DNA from: Lepidostoma basale
Lineage: Eukaryota; Arthropoda; Insecta; Trichoptera; Lepidostomatidae
NCBI GenBank assembly: GCA_022606425.2
Contig: JAHDVF020001363.1
Span: 248,001 to 312,000, forward strand
DNA length: 64,000 nucleotides
Direction of reading: 5' to 3'
Numbering within the stretch: the first letter of the stretch is position 1; the number at the start of each line of letters is the position of its first letter. The translations under genes were made by a program, and so were the position numbers. This document shows, piece after piece, positions 10,501 through 22,500 of the stretch. The notes below the pieces were generated by a model. It ran no database searches. It was not told the DNA's origin and was given only the letters and a program-made list of their open reading frames with translations.

Positions 10501-13500
10501 CAAAATTTAATTTATGTCATCTTGTAGGGAATTTCATTAGGAATAGATCGATATCTATAACATACATGGATTATTTGAAAAACATATCATTATTAATTTT
10601 TTTCTGGAACCATGCGATTTCTGATATGGAATGCGTCACAGCATACGAGCAACTGGACACCAGGTATAAACTTGTCTCGCGCCGCAGCCGGCGGGGCGAG
10701 ACTACGAGATTTTACGTATGATAAAGGCACCTAGGCAAAATGTATAGTACGTTCAAGACAACGAGTACGTATTAATATTTGTCCCTTTTGGTAAAGTGTT
10801 AATATTTTCACAGTTCTGATATTATTAAGTTGCGTGCTGCGTTTCCGTCCACAGTCGGTATTATTACGTACCTATGAGAAAAGGCCAAAGATATAATTTA
10901 TAATACGTTCAAAACAGCGAGTAAGTATTTGTCACTTTTGATAAAGTTGTAAATATTAGCAAAACAAATTCTACCTTAACACGAATGAAGGTGAGGGCAG
11001 TCTTAGAAAATATTTTTTTTGGGATGAAGGAAGTAATTTTTTGCTTTTTTTTTATTACGAAATATTGAGAACACTTCAATGGAGGATTAGAATTTTTTTT
11101 ATAATATTAGGGTCCATAGGTTTTAAGAAAATCAACTTTAAATTGGCAGTGGAAACTCAATTGACCACATGGCAACGCGACGGTTAACTAATTAAAATCA
11201 CGCCGTCTCTCCGAAGGGTTAGGCAGAAAAAATGGACTGCCACACTTTTCTTTCTTGACACACATCGTGTCATGCACGCACGTCGTGTCTCTGACTCCTC
11301 AAGCGGCCATAACATTCAATATTTGATTTATTTGATCGTGCCACGTTTTCCTGTGTCTTCCGATTCTATTTCTAGTTCCATTTACATCGTTAACATATAT
11401 TTTTTTGTTCATAACACTATCATTCGCACCGCATTCACTTCTTATATTTTCATACGACACTCTATCATATACAGATTCACTACATATTCATCTAAGAGAT
11501 CTCATTTCTACTGCATTTATTCTACTTTCAATGCCAGTTCTATGCTTCGCTTCTCTACATAAGTGTCGGTACAAGAACACCATTGTGCACTGCCATATTA
11601 GCTTGTTTGGGATGCCAACTTTAAGTGCACCGTTCACTCTGTTGCCTGCCCCAACCCTTCTTTCAATATCCCTCTCCACTGTAAACATACTTACTAAATA
11701 CACAAACTCATCTGCTTGTTCCAGATTTTCACCATTCACGCTAATGTTGCAGACTGTAATGATTTCTTCTTTTTCAAAAATCATTACCTTGGACTTATTC
11801 ACATTCATCATCAGATCATTTTGCATGCACACCTCATACATACAATTCACCAGGACTTGTAGTTCATGCTCATTGTCTGCAAGTAGGACAGCGTCATCCG
11901 CAAACAATAGACAGCTTACTGACACTCCGCTCATTTTGGCACTTACATCCAACCCTTCTCTCAACTCTTTTATACCTTATTCCGGAGGGATAGGCAGAGA
12001 TGGACTGCCACACTGTTCTATCCTGACATAACACACGCGCCTCTTTTACATTCACACATCGTGACACGCACGCTCTTCAATTGTTCATGCTTCGATATTG
12101 CCTTTAAGTAATTGATTAATTTGGTCATACCTTGTCTTCGACTTCTTTTCCCATTCACACTACTTGCATATACCATTTTAACCATTCTTCATTAGTTCCA
12201 TATGTCCAAACCATCTTAGTAACACTTTCTTAATTTTATTTATCACGCATTCATCCGCCTTACATTTATTTCTTACTTCATCATTAGATATTCTATCATA
12301 CATTGTTTTTACGCACATTCTTCTAAGTGACCTCATTTCTACGGCATTTAACCAACTTTCATCCGTCTTCTGCCAACTCCAAGCTTCAATTCCATACATA
12401 AGGGTCGAAATAGAACTCCATTGTGCACTGCCATCTTTGCTTCAGTGGATATATTTCAATTTGCGGTAACGACTTTGAGTGCACCATTTCTGACCCTTAT
12501 TTCAATATCATTCTTCATTTTTCCATCTCATGTAAACATGCTTCCCAGATAGATAAATTGTGTAACTTGCTCCAGTTTCTCTATGTCACAATCTGTCATA
12601 CATTCTTCCTTTTCAAATAGCATCACTTTAGACTTGGACACGTTCTTACACTTTCAAATCAAATCAAATCAGTTTATTAACTCAAAAGACATTACAAACA
12701 AGAAAATGTTTAAGGCATCTATTGAGTACAGTTCAAATATTATATACATACAACATAGTACCAGGAACGCATTAGAGATGGTTCCACTGCAGGAAGACAA
12801 GATACTTTCTAAAGTCAAGAGTATTTGTCAAGTCGATCTCCGAGGAGACCGCGTTCAGCAGACTAATTGCTCTTCCCACCGGTGTCACCAGAGGCAGATT
12901 GGTGCTGTTGCTGTCGGAGAAATCTATCAGGGACAAAAATACCAGCACCCTCTAGCACAGCCGAGTTCTCGAAATATCCCCTGATTAATTTAAAGAAATG
13001 GGTAATGAGATGCCCATCTCTTCGAAGCTGTAAAGAATTGGTTCCGAGCATTCCTAAAAGAAATGCCGTGGGATAGAGCCACGGATAACTACCATACTCC
13101 CTCATGTAGAGATACCTCAGAATTTTTTTCTTAACTCTCGCTAACATAAATTGTCCATATATAGATTAAATAACGTCTCCCGCGGAGCGAAAAGAGAAGG
13201 ATGGAGTGCCGCATCAGTAAAAGTGTGACAGTCCATTCTTTCTGCCTACCCTTTCGGAGAGACGGCGTGATGGTTAGTTAGTTTTTTTAGTTACATTAAA
13301 TAACCACGGGAACATTACGCAGCCCTGTTAGACAAAGCTAATGCTTATTGCCAGGAACTTACAGCTGATATCAAGAAAGTTTACAGTGTGAAGGCAGCCG
13401 GGCTGCGCCGCAGAGCCCCCGTTTGGCCAAAAATCAGCTGTTCCAGTGTGCAAGGGGGCCCCGACAGCCCTAGTATCTGTATGCACGATGTCTACATAAT

Positions 13501-16500
13501 CAGCGTCCTCCGCTTTGATGTGTCCAATCAGCCCTGGATAGAATCCGTGAAAGGCTGGATCCAAAGCTGTTATTCTGCAAAAAAAGCCATGTTTTTTACA
13601 CTTATCAGAAGTCAAAATACTCCGTAGATTCAAGAGTGGACATTGCTCCATTCGTATGAAAGATGTCCATCTCTGTCCGAGAGGAATGCAGCGGGATACA
13701 TGACACATTATACCGGAAACACAAGAGCAATGGTCTGACTTTATTAATATAAGAGTGGACATTGCTCCATTCGTATGAAAGATGTCCATCTCTGCCCTTG
13801 AGGAATGGTGTAAACTAACCTTTTAAGTTTTTTATCAAATCCTTGAAGAGACTTTCCGATGAAGCCGGCTATCTGGCCACCCAGGGAGAACCCCACGATG
13901 TGGATTTTTTCCAAATCAAGCCCTGAGTCAATCAGATCATTCAATTCCTTGGCAAAAGCGACGCCCACCTGCCAATGAGAAGAGCCAATATGAAAACTGT
14001 TCTTTTTGAGTTTTATTATAGTTTATGTAGTAGTTGAGTTTGTGTATTTAGGAAGTATGTTTACAGTGGAGAGGGATATTGAAAGAAGGGTTGGGGCAGG
14101 CAACAGAGTGAATCGTGCACTTAAAGTTGGCATCCCAAACAAAAACCTATCCAAAAAAGCTAGAATGGCAGTGCACAATGGTGTTCTTCTACCGACCCTT
14201 ATTTATGGAAGCGAAGCGTGGAACTGGCAAAAGAAGGATGAAAGTAGAATAAATGCAGTAGAAATGAGATCTCTTAGACGAATGTGCGGATACTCTGTGT
14301 ATGATAGTGTCGAATGAAAATATAAGAAGTGAATGCGGTGCGAATGTTGGTGTCATGAACAAAATATTGAAAGGATCATTAAGATGGTTTGGACATGTGG
14401 AAAGAATGAATGGTAATAAAATTATATGTTAAAAATGTAAATGGAACTAGAAATAGAATCGGAAGACCGAGGAAAACGTGGCACGATCAAATAAATCAAA
14501 TATTGAATGTCGGCCACGTGAGGAGTCAGAGAAATCGACGCGCGTGCATGACACGATGTATGAATGTCGAGGAAGCGAATCGAGAAATATGTCAGGAAAG
14601 AAAAGTGTGGCAGTCCAATCTTTCTGCCTACCCCTTCGGGGAGACGGCGTGATGGATAGTTAGTTAGTTAAAAAAATACGCATTCTTTCTTTGTTTATTC
14701 TGTCCATGTGCCCAAACAGTCTATAGGTCCAGTCCACTTGTATAAAAAGAAATTACCGTCTTAGTGTTGGGAACAGCATTTCTGAAGTAAGGAGGACCTC
14801 CCATATTGGACCAGTCCAGAAGGATAATATTGCTACTGGGTTGTGTCTCTATATATGTTGATATAACCAGTTTAACACCTGACGTATCCGATCTCTCTGT
14901 AAACCCATGGACGTAGACTACAGTGTGCTCCGATGCATCGAAACCCACGGCAGTCATAAGCGACTGGGCTTCGAATATCTTAAAATCCACAAAATCTGCC
15001 ATCGTATTCCTTAAAATCATAAAAAACATGTTATGCAAATAGGCAGGGACGATGGACACATCCTGACACGCTTCTCTAGCCTTTGCATTCATGCAGCGTG
15101 TCTTGCACTGTCACTTCTGACACAATAGGCAGAGACAGTGGACTGACACACTCTTCCATCCTGACACGCTTCTCTAGCCTTCACATTCATACAGCGTGTC
15201 ATGCACTGTTTCTAACACAATAGGCAGAGACGGTGGACCGCCACACTCTTCCATCCTGACACGCTTCTCTAGCCTTCACATTCATACAGCGTGTATTGCA
15301 TCGCTTCTAACACAACAGGCAGAGACGGTGGACCGCCACACTCTTCCATCCTGACACGCTTCTCTAGCCTTCACATTCATACAGCATGTCTTGCATCGCT
15401 TCTAACAAAAAAATAGGCAGAGACAGTGGACCGCCACACTCTTCCATCCTGACACGCTGCTCTAGCCTTCACATTCATACAGCGTGTCATGCACTGTTTC
15501 TAACACAATAGGCAGAGACGGTGGACCGCCACACTCTTCCATCCTGACACGCTGCTCTAGCCTTCACATTCATACAGCGTGTCATGCACTGTTTCTAACA
15601 CAATAGGCAGAGACGGTGGACCGCCACATTCTTCCATCCTGACACGCTTCTCTAGCCTTCACATTCATACAGCATGTCTTGCATCGCTTCTAACAAAAAA
15701 ATAGGCAGAGACAGTGGACCGCCACACTCTTCCATCCTGACACGCTGCTCTAGCCTTCACATTCATACAGCGTGTCATGCACTGTTTCTAACACTATAGG
15801 CAGAGACGGTGGACCGCCACACTCTTCCATCCTGACACGCTGCTCTAGCCTTCACATTCATACAGCGTGTCATGCACTGTTTCTAACACAATAGGCAGAG
15901 ACGGTGGACCGCCACACTCTTCCATCCTGACACGCTTCTCTAGCCTTCACATTCATACAGCATGTCTTGCATCGCTTCTAACAAAAAAATAGGCAGAGAC
16001 AGTGGACCGCCACACTCTTCCATCCTGACACGCTGCTCTAGCCTTCACATTCATACAGCGTGTCATGCACTGTTTCTAACACAATAGGCAGAGACGGTGG
16101 ACCGCCACACTCTTCCATCCTGACACACTTCTCTAGCTTTTACATTCATACAGCGTATCATGCACTGTCGCTTCTAACACAATAGGCAGAGATGGTGGAC
16201 CGCGACACTCTTCCATCCTGACACGCTTCTCTAGCCTTCACATTCATACAGCTATCATGCACCCCTTCTAACACAATAGGCAGAGACGGTGGACCGCCAC
16301 ACTCTTCCATCCTGACACGCTTCTCTAGCCTTCACATTCATACAGTGTGTCATGCACGGCTTCTAACACAATAGGCAGAGACGGTGGACCGCCACACTCT
16401 TCCATCCTGACACGCTTCTCTAGCCTTCACATTCATACAGCGTGTCTTGCATCGCTTCTAACAAAAATAGGCAGAGATGATAGACTGCCACACTCTTCCA

Positions 16501-19500
16501 TCCTGATACACTTCTCTAGCCTTCACATTCATACAGCGTATCGTGCACTAGCTTCTAACACAATAGGCAGAGACGGTGGACCGCCACACTCTTCCATTCT
16601 GACACGCTTCTATAGCCTTCACATTCATACAGCATGTCTTGCATCGCTTCTAACAAAAATAGGCAGAGATGATAGACTGCCACACTCTTCCATCCTGATA
16701 CGCTTCTCTAGCCTTCACATTCATACAGCGTGTAGTGCACTGTCGCTTCTAACACAATAGGCAGAGACGGTGGACCGCCACACTCTTCCATCCTGACACG
16801 CTTCTCTAGCCTTCACATTCATACAGCGTGTCATGCACTGTTTCTAACACAATAGGCACAAGAGCCACACTCTTCCATCCTGACACGCTTCTCTAGCCTT
16901 CACATTCATACAGCTATCATGCACTGTTTCTAACACAATAGGCAGAGACGGTGGACCGCCACACTCTTCCATCCTGACACGCTTCTCTAGCCTTCACATT
17001 CATACAGCGAGTCGTGCACTGTCGCTTCTAACACAATAGGCAGAGACGGTGGACCGCCACACTCTTCCATCCTGACACGCTTCTCTAGCCTTCACATTCA
17101 TACAGCTATCATGCACTGAAGAACTTACCCGTTGTAGAATTTGATGACCACATCTTGGATTTTGTTTTCTCTCCCTGTAACTTCACCGGTAGAGAAAAAA
17201 TAAAATCATTAAACCATATTAATATACATATATACATAATAGATTTGTTTTAAATGAATCCTTTTCCTGCCAGCTCCAAGCTTTAATTCTACCTTATCTT
17301 CAACCTTAGTGACCCTTTTTTAATTTTATTTATCACACATTCATCCGCCTTCCATTCCTTTCTTACTTTATCATTAGATATTCTATCATACATTGCATAC
17401 CTAACTAACTAACCATCACGCCGTCTCTCTGAATGGGTAGGCAGAAAGAATGGACTGCCACACTTTTCTTTCCTGACATACTTCTCAAATCGCTTCCTCA
17501 ACATTCATACATCGTGTCGCGCACGCGCGTCGATTTCTGCGACTCCTCACGTGGCCGACATTCAATATTTGATTTATTTGACCGTGACATATTTTCCTCG
17601 GTCTTCCTTTATTTCTAGTTCCATTTACATTGTTAACATACACTTTTTTTTTACCGTTCTATCTTCATTCATTCTTTCCATTTCTCCAAACCATCTTAAT
17701 GATCCTTTCATTATTTTGTTCATGACACCATCATTCGCACCGCATTCACTTCTTATATTTTCATACGACACTCTATCATACACAGAGTATCTACACATTA
17801 TTCTAAGAGATCTCATTTCTACTACATTTATTCTACGTTCATCCTTCTTTTGCCAGTTCCATGCTTCACTTTCATACCATAAAGGTCGGTAGAAGAACAC
17901 CATTGTGCACTGCCATCTTAGCTTGTTTGCGATGACAACTTTAAGAGCACCATTCACTCTGTTGCCTGCCCCAACCCTTCTTTCAATATCCCTCTCCACT
18001 GTAAACATACTACCTAAATACACAAACTCATCTACTTGCTCCAAATTTTCACCATTCACGCTAATGTTGCAGACTGTCGTGATTTCTTCTTGTTCAAAAA
18101 TCATTACCTTGGACTTATTCAATGGAGTTCTGGTCTGAATGTATGGAAGCGAAGCATGAAACTGACAGAAGAAGGATGAAAGCAGAATAAATACAGTAGA
18201 GATGAGGTCCCTAAGACGTATGTGTGGTAGAACGATATACGACAGAATCTCAAATGCTGATATTAGGAAGGAATGTAGAGCGGAAGAAGGTATTATGAAC
18301 AAAATTATGAAAGGATCGCTGCGTTGGTTCGGACATATGCAACGCATGGATGGAGAAAGAATGGTTAAGAAAGTATACGTTAATGATGTAAATGGGGTAC
18401 GGAGTCGAGGCAGACGGAGGAAAACATGGCATGACCAAATTAATCAAATTTTAAAGGTTGGTCATGTTAGAAGTCGGAGGAATCAACGTGCGTGTATGAC
18501 TAGTTGTATGAATGTGGAGGAATCTAGAGAGGTTTGTATTGTGGCGGTCCATTCTCTCTGCCTACCCGTGCGGAGAAACGGTGTGATGGTTTGTTTGTTT
18601 GGACTTATTAACATTCATCATCAGATCATTTCGCATGCATACCTCATACATACTAGTCACCAGGACTTGTAGTTCATGCTCGTTGTCTGCAAGAAGGACA
18701 GCGTCATCCGCATACAAGAGACAGCTTACTGACACTCCGCTCATTTTGGCACCTGCATCCAACTCTTTCGTGTTGTATATAAAAGTTAAAATCAAACTTA
18801 CCTGTTACCGCCAACCCACAGACGATAATCAAAAGATAACGATTGAAAAATATCATTTTGTAACTGAAGAAATGTTATTTAAAAGTCACGATATGTCTTT
18901 GCAAATGAAACGGTATTGACTTTTGTTAACGGTCGACTCTTTCTAATATAATTTTTCAAAAAGGTTTTCACTGTGTCCTTATATACCCTTCTATTGAGCA
19001 ATGGGCCCAAGATAACGCAGCCATAAATCATCCGAGATGAACCGAAAACGTGTTTATTAAAACCATACGAAAAACGGTGTTATCTACGTAAAAAAAAAAT
19101 TATATATATGCTGCTGTGTACACAAATGATTTCATCAATGCGAGATGGTATAGTGCAATCAGGGCAAGGTTGTATTAGAATATATAGACTTCAACACATA
19201 TGTTACAAGGTCGAAAAGAAAAATTCCTATTTGCGGGTATATAATAGCCCGGCACTTCAGCCTGGATATTCTATCTTCCCGCATACCACGTGTCAGAGAT
19301 GAGATTCGCACTTTATGGGTGTTCCGTTGAACGCCAGTGTTCTGTTGAATGCCAGAATTTTTCTGAACGCCAGTGTTTCACTAAACGATAGTGTTCTGCT
19401 AAATGCCAGTGTTTCACTGAATACCAGTGCTCCGCTGAATATCAATATTCTGCTCAACAACAGTGTTCCGCTGAACGCCAATATTCCGCTGAATGACAGT

Positions 19501-22500
19501 GTTCCACTGAACGCCAATATTCGGCTGAACGACAGTGTTCTGCTGAACGCCTATATTCGGCTGAATGCCAGTGTCCCGGTAACATCAGTGTTCTGCTGAA
19601 CGCCTATATTCCACTACTGAATGCCAGTGTTCCACTGAATGCCAGTGTTCCACTGAATGCCTAGTGTTCCACTGAATGCCAGTGTTCCATTGAATGCCAG
19701 TGTTCCACTGAATGCCTATATTCCACTAAACGCCAGTGTTCCACTGAATGCCAGTGTTCCACTGAATGCCTATATTCCACTAAACGTCATTGTTCCACTG
19801 AATGCCAGTGTTCCATTGAATGCCAGTGTTCCACTGAATGCCTATATTCCACTAAACGCCAGTGTTCCACTGAATGCCAGTGTTCCACTGAATGCCTATA
19901 TTCCACTAAACGTCATTGTTCCACTGAATGCCAGTGTTCCATTGAATGCCAGTGTTCCACTGAATGCCTATATTCCACTAAACGCCAGTGTTCCACTGAA
20001 TACCTATATTCCACTTAACGCCAGTGTTCCACAGAATGCCAGTGTCCCGCGAACACCAGCGTTCCACCGAACACCAGTGTTCCACTGAACCCGAATAAGT
20101 ATTCCTCAACAATTTAAAAAGGTTTTATATACTGCAACATATTTAAAATTGGGTGGTGGTCTAGGGCAGTGTTTTGCAAACGGTGTAGCAAAGGCATGTT
20201 GCAATGCGGCAATGTTGGTGATCTTTTTTTTATTGTTTTTTAGGCTATTCAGCTTTTTTGTGAAAAAGGTCCGGAAATTTCTACTGGCCGGAAGTTGCTG
20301 GCAAAAAAAAAGGTTACCAACGTCTATCATCTATCTAATCGACGTCTACGTCCAGATCGAATTTCATCTTTTGGTGTGCGGCGGAATTCTAGGAAGAACT
20401 TAGGTGTGCCGTAGGTGAGAAAACTTTGCGGATAGGGGATAGAACGCTTGGCTCCTGATCCAGGGGACATGGGTTCAAACCTGGACACAACAAGATTATT
20501 GAAGATTGAAGATTGTAAAACAAATTTTAATATCATTGATATAAATCCATAGTCTACTTCATATTGTCTTCATCTGACCAGCCGACAAATCTCACCCACA
20601 ATCCCCCCTTCCAGCGATTATGATTTAAAGAATGCATACCTTTCGCTTCTGTCCTTTGGGCAACTCCATCTTGTTGTAGAGATGCAACTGTTCAACTCCC
20701 GGCCACACGTCTGGCGTGCAGCTTCCGCACAGCTGCGAGATGAGCACCAGCTGCTGCTGCTCCGTGGACCCCTGCATGATGGGAGAGCGCGTCCACAGCT
20801 CGGCCATGATGCACCCGGCGCCCCACAGGTCCACGGGCGGCCCGTAATTCCTCTCGCCGAGCAGTAATTCAGGCGGACGGTACCACAGCGTGACAACACG
20901 GTTCGTGTAGCGGTTGGCGCCCCCGATCCGCGGGGCGCTGAACGCCCTGGCGAGTCCAAAGTCGGCCAGCTTCAGAATGCCGGTTTTGGTCAGGAGCACG
21001 TTGGCCGCCTTCATGTCGCGGTGGAGGATCTTGTTGCTGTGGATGTAGTACAGCCCGTTCAGGAGCTGCTGCATCACGCGCTTGATCTCCCCGAGGCTGA
21101 ACTTGACGTTCACGTTGGACAGGAGGCCGGCCAGGTCGTGCTCGCAGAAGTCAAACACCAGGTAGAACGTAGACCTGTGGATGGATGTATTGATTAGATA
21201 ATATTAAATAAATAGTCCATTGTTTTGGCCGAAACACTAGGATATTTTAACATTTTATAACTGTTGATGCAAAAACTTTGTTTTATATCACAACTGTATT
21301 TATTTTACTTTACTACAGCTGTTTCATCAACCAATGTTGACATCATCAGGTGTTACAATAATATAGGTATATCAAATGTCAAATTTTCGAAATAAATTAT
21401 TCAAATTGACTTAGGAACAAATACACAAAACATCAAACAATGAACTGAACAAACCATCACGCCGTTTCTCTGCAGGGGTAGGCAGAGAGAATGGACCGCC
21501 ACACTACTCTATCCTGGCAAACCTCTCTAGATTCCTCCACATTCAAACAACGAGTCGTACACGCACGTCGATTCCTCCGACTTCTAACATGACCAACCTT
21601 TAAAATTTGATTAATTTTGGTTTAATTTGGTCATGCCATGTTTTCCTTGGTCTGCCTCGACTTCGTACCCCATTTACATCATTAATGTACACTTTTTTTA
21701 ACCATTCTTTCTCCATCCATGCGTTCCATATGTCCGAACCAACGCAGCGATCCTTTCATAATTTTGTTCATTATACCTTCTTCCGCTCTACATTCCTTCC
21801 TAATATCAGCATTTGAGATTCTGTCGTATATCGTTCTACCACACATACGTCTTAGGGACCTCATCTCTACTGTATTTATTCTGCTTTCATCCTTCTTCTG
21901 TCAGTTTCATGCTTCGCTTCCATATATTCAGACCAGAACTCCATTGAATAAGTCCAAGGTAATGATTTTTGAAGTGCCCGTGTGGCCAGAGACGTCACCA
22001 AAAGTAGAGACGCTAGTACTTTTGGTGACGTATTCTTGCGCCGTATTGACTTGTATTGACAATTTGGCAGAAACGGTACACACGCTGTTCTCTGTTTTAG
22101 TTATCCCGAAGTATTTTATCAAGTGTCCAAATACTTTTAACCGATTTATCGGTAAATTTCGAAAACTGTTTCAGCTGGCAGTATACAGATGTCATATTGC
22201 AGGGCTATCACAATATAAGCTCCTCGCTGCCAGAATCGTCGATCGTTTGCGTAGTTTTCGTATAATTTTCAATTAATATTAATTATGAAAGAATTTGTTT
22301 TTACATTTATTTTCGGTTTGTCAGCACCTATTTTATCAGTGTCGTGTTAGTGACATTGGTCTCTTTTTATAACTCTTCACAGTTTGCTTTGGGTTAACTA
22401 ACTAACCATCACGCCATTTCCCCGGAAGGGTTAGGCAGAGAGGATGGATCGCCACGATGCTCTGTCCTGGCATACCTCTCGGGCTTCCTCTACATTCACA

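Noticed and set aside
13388..13396. Alternative lipase exon 5 donor at GTAAAC (13388-13383)
   Set aside because: It would leave exon 6 out of frame, whereas GTAAGT at 13362-13357 gives the correct phase and a better donor.
15030..17120. Regular array with near-constant spacing that could suggest a CRISPR array
   Set aside because: Units repeat along their whole 95-99 bp with no unique spacers, there are no cas genes, and the DNA is from an animal nucleus. It is a satellite.
19657..20088. 143-codon repetitive protein (LNASVPLNAYIP-like)
   Set aside because: The frame is open only because the 24 bp unit is a multiple of three; no start context, splice sites or domain support it.
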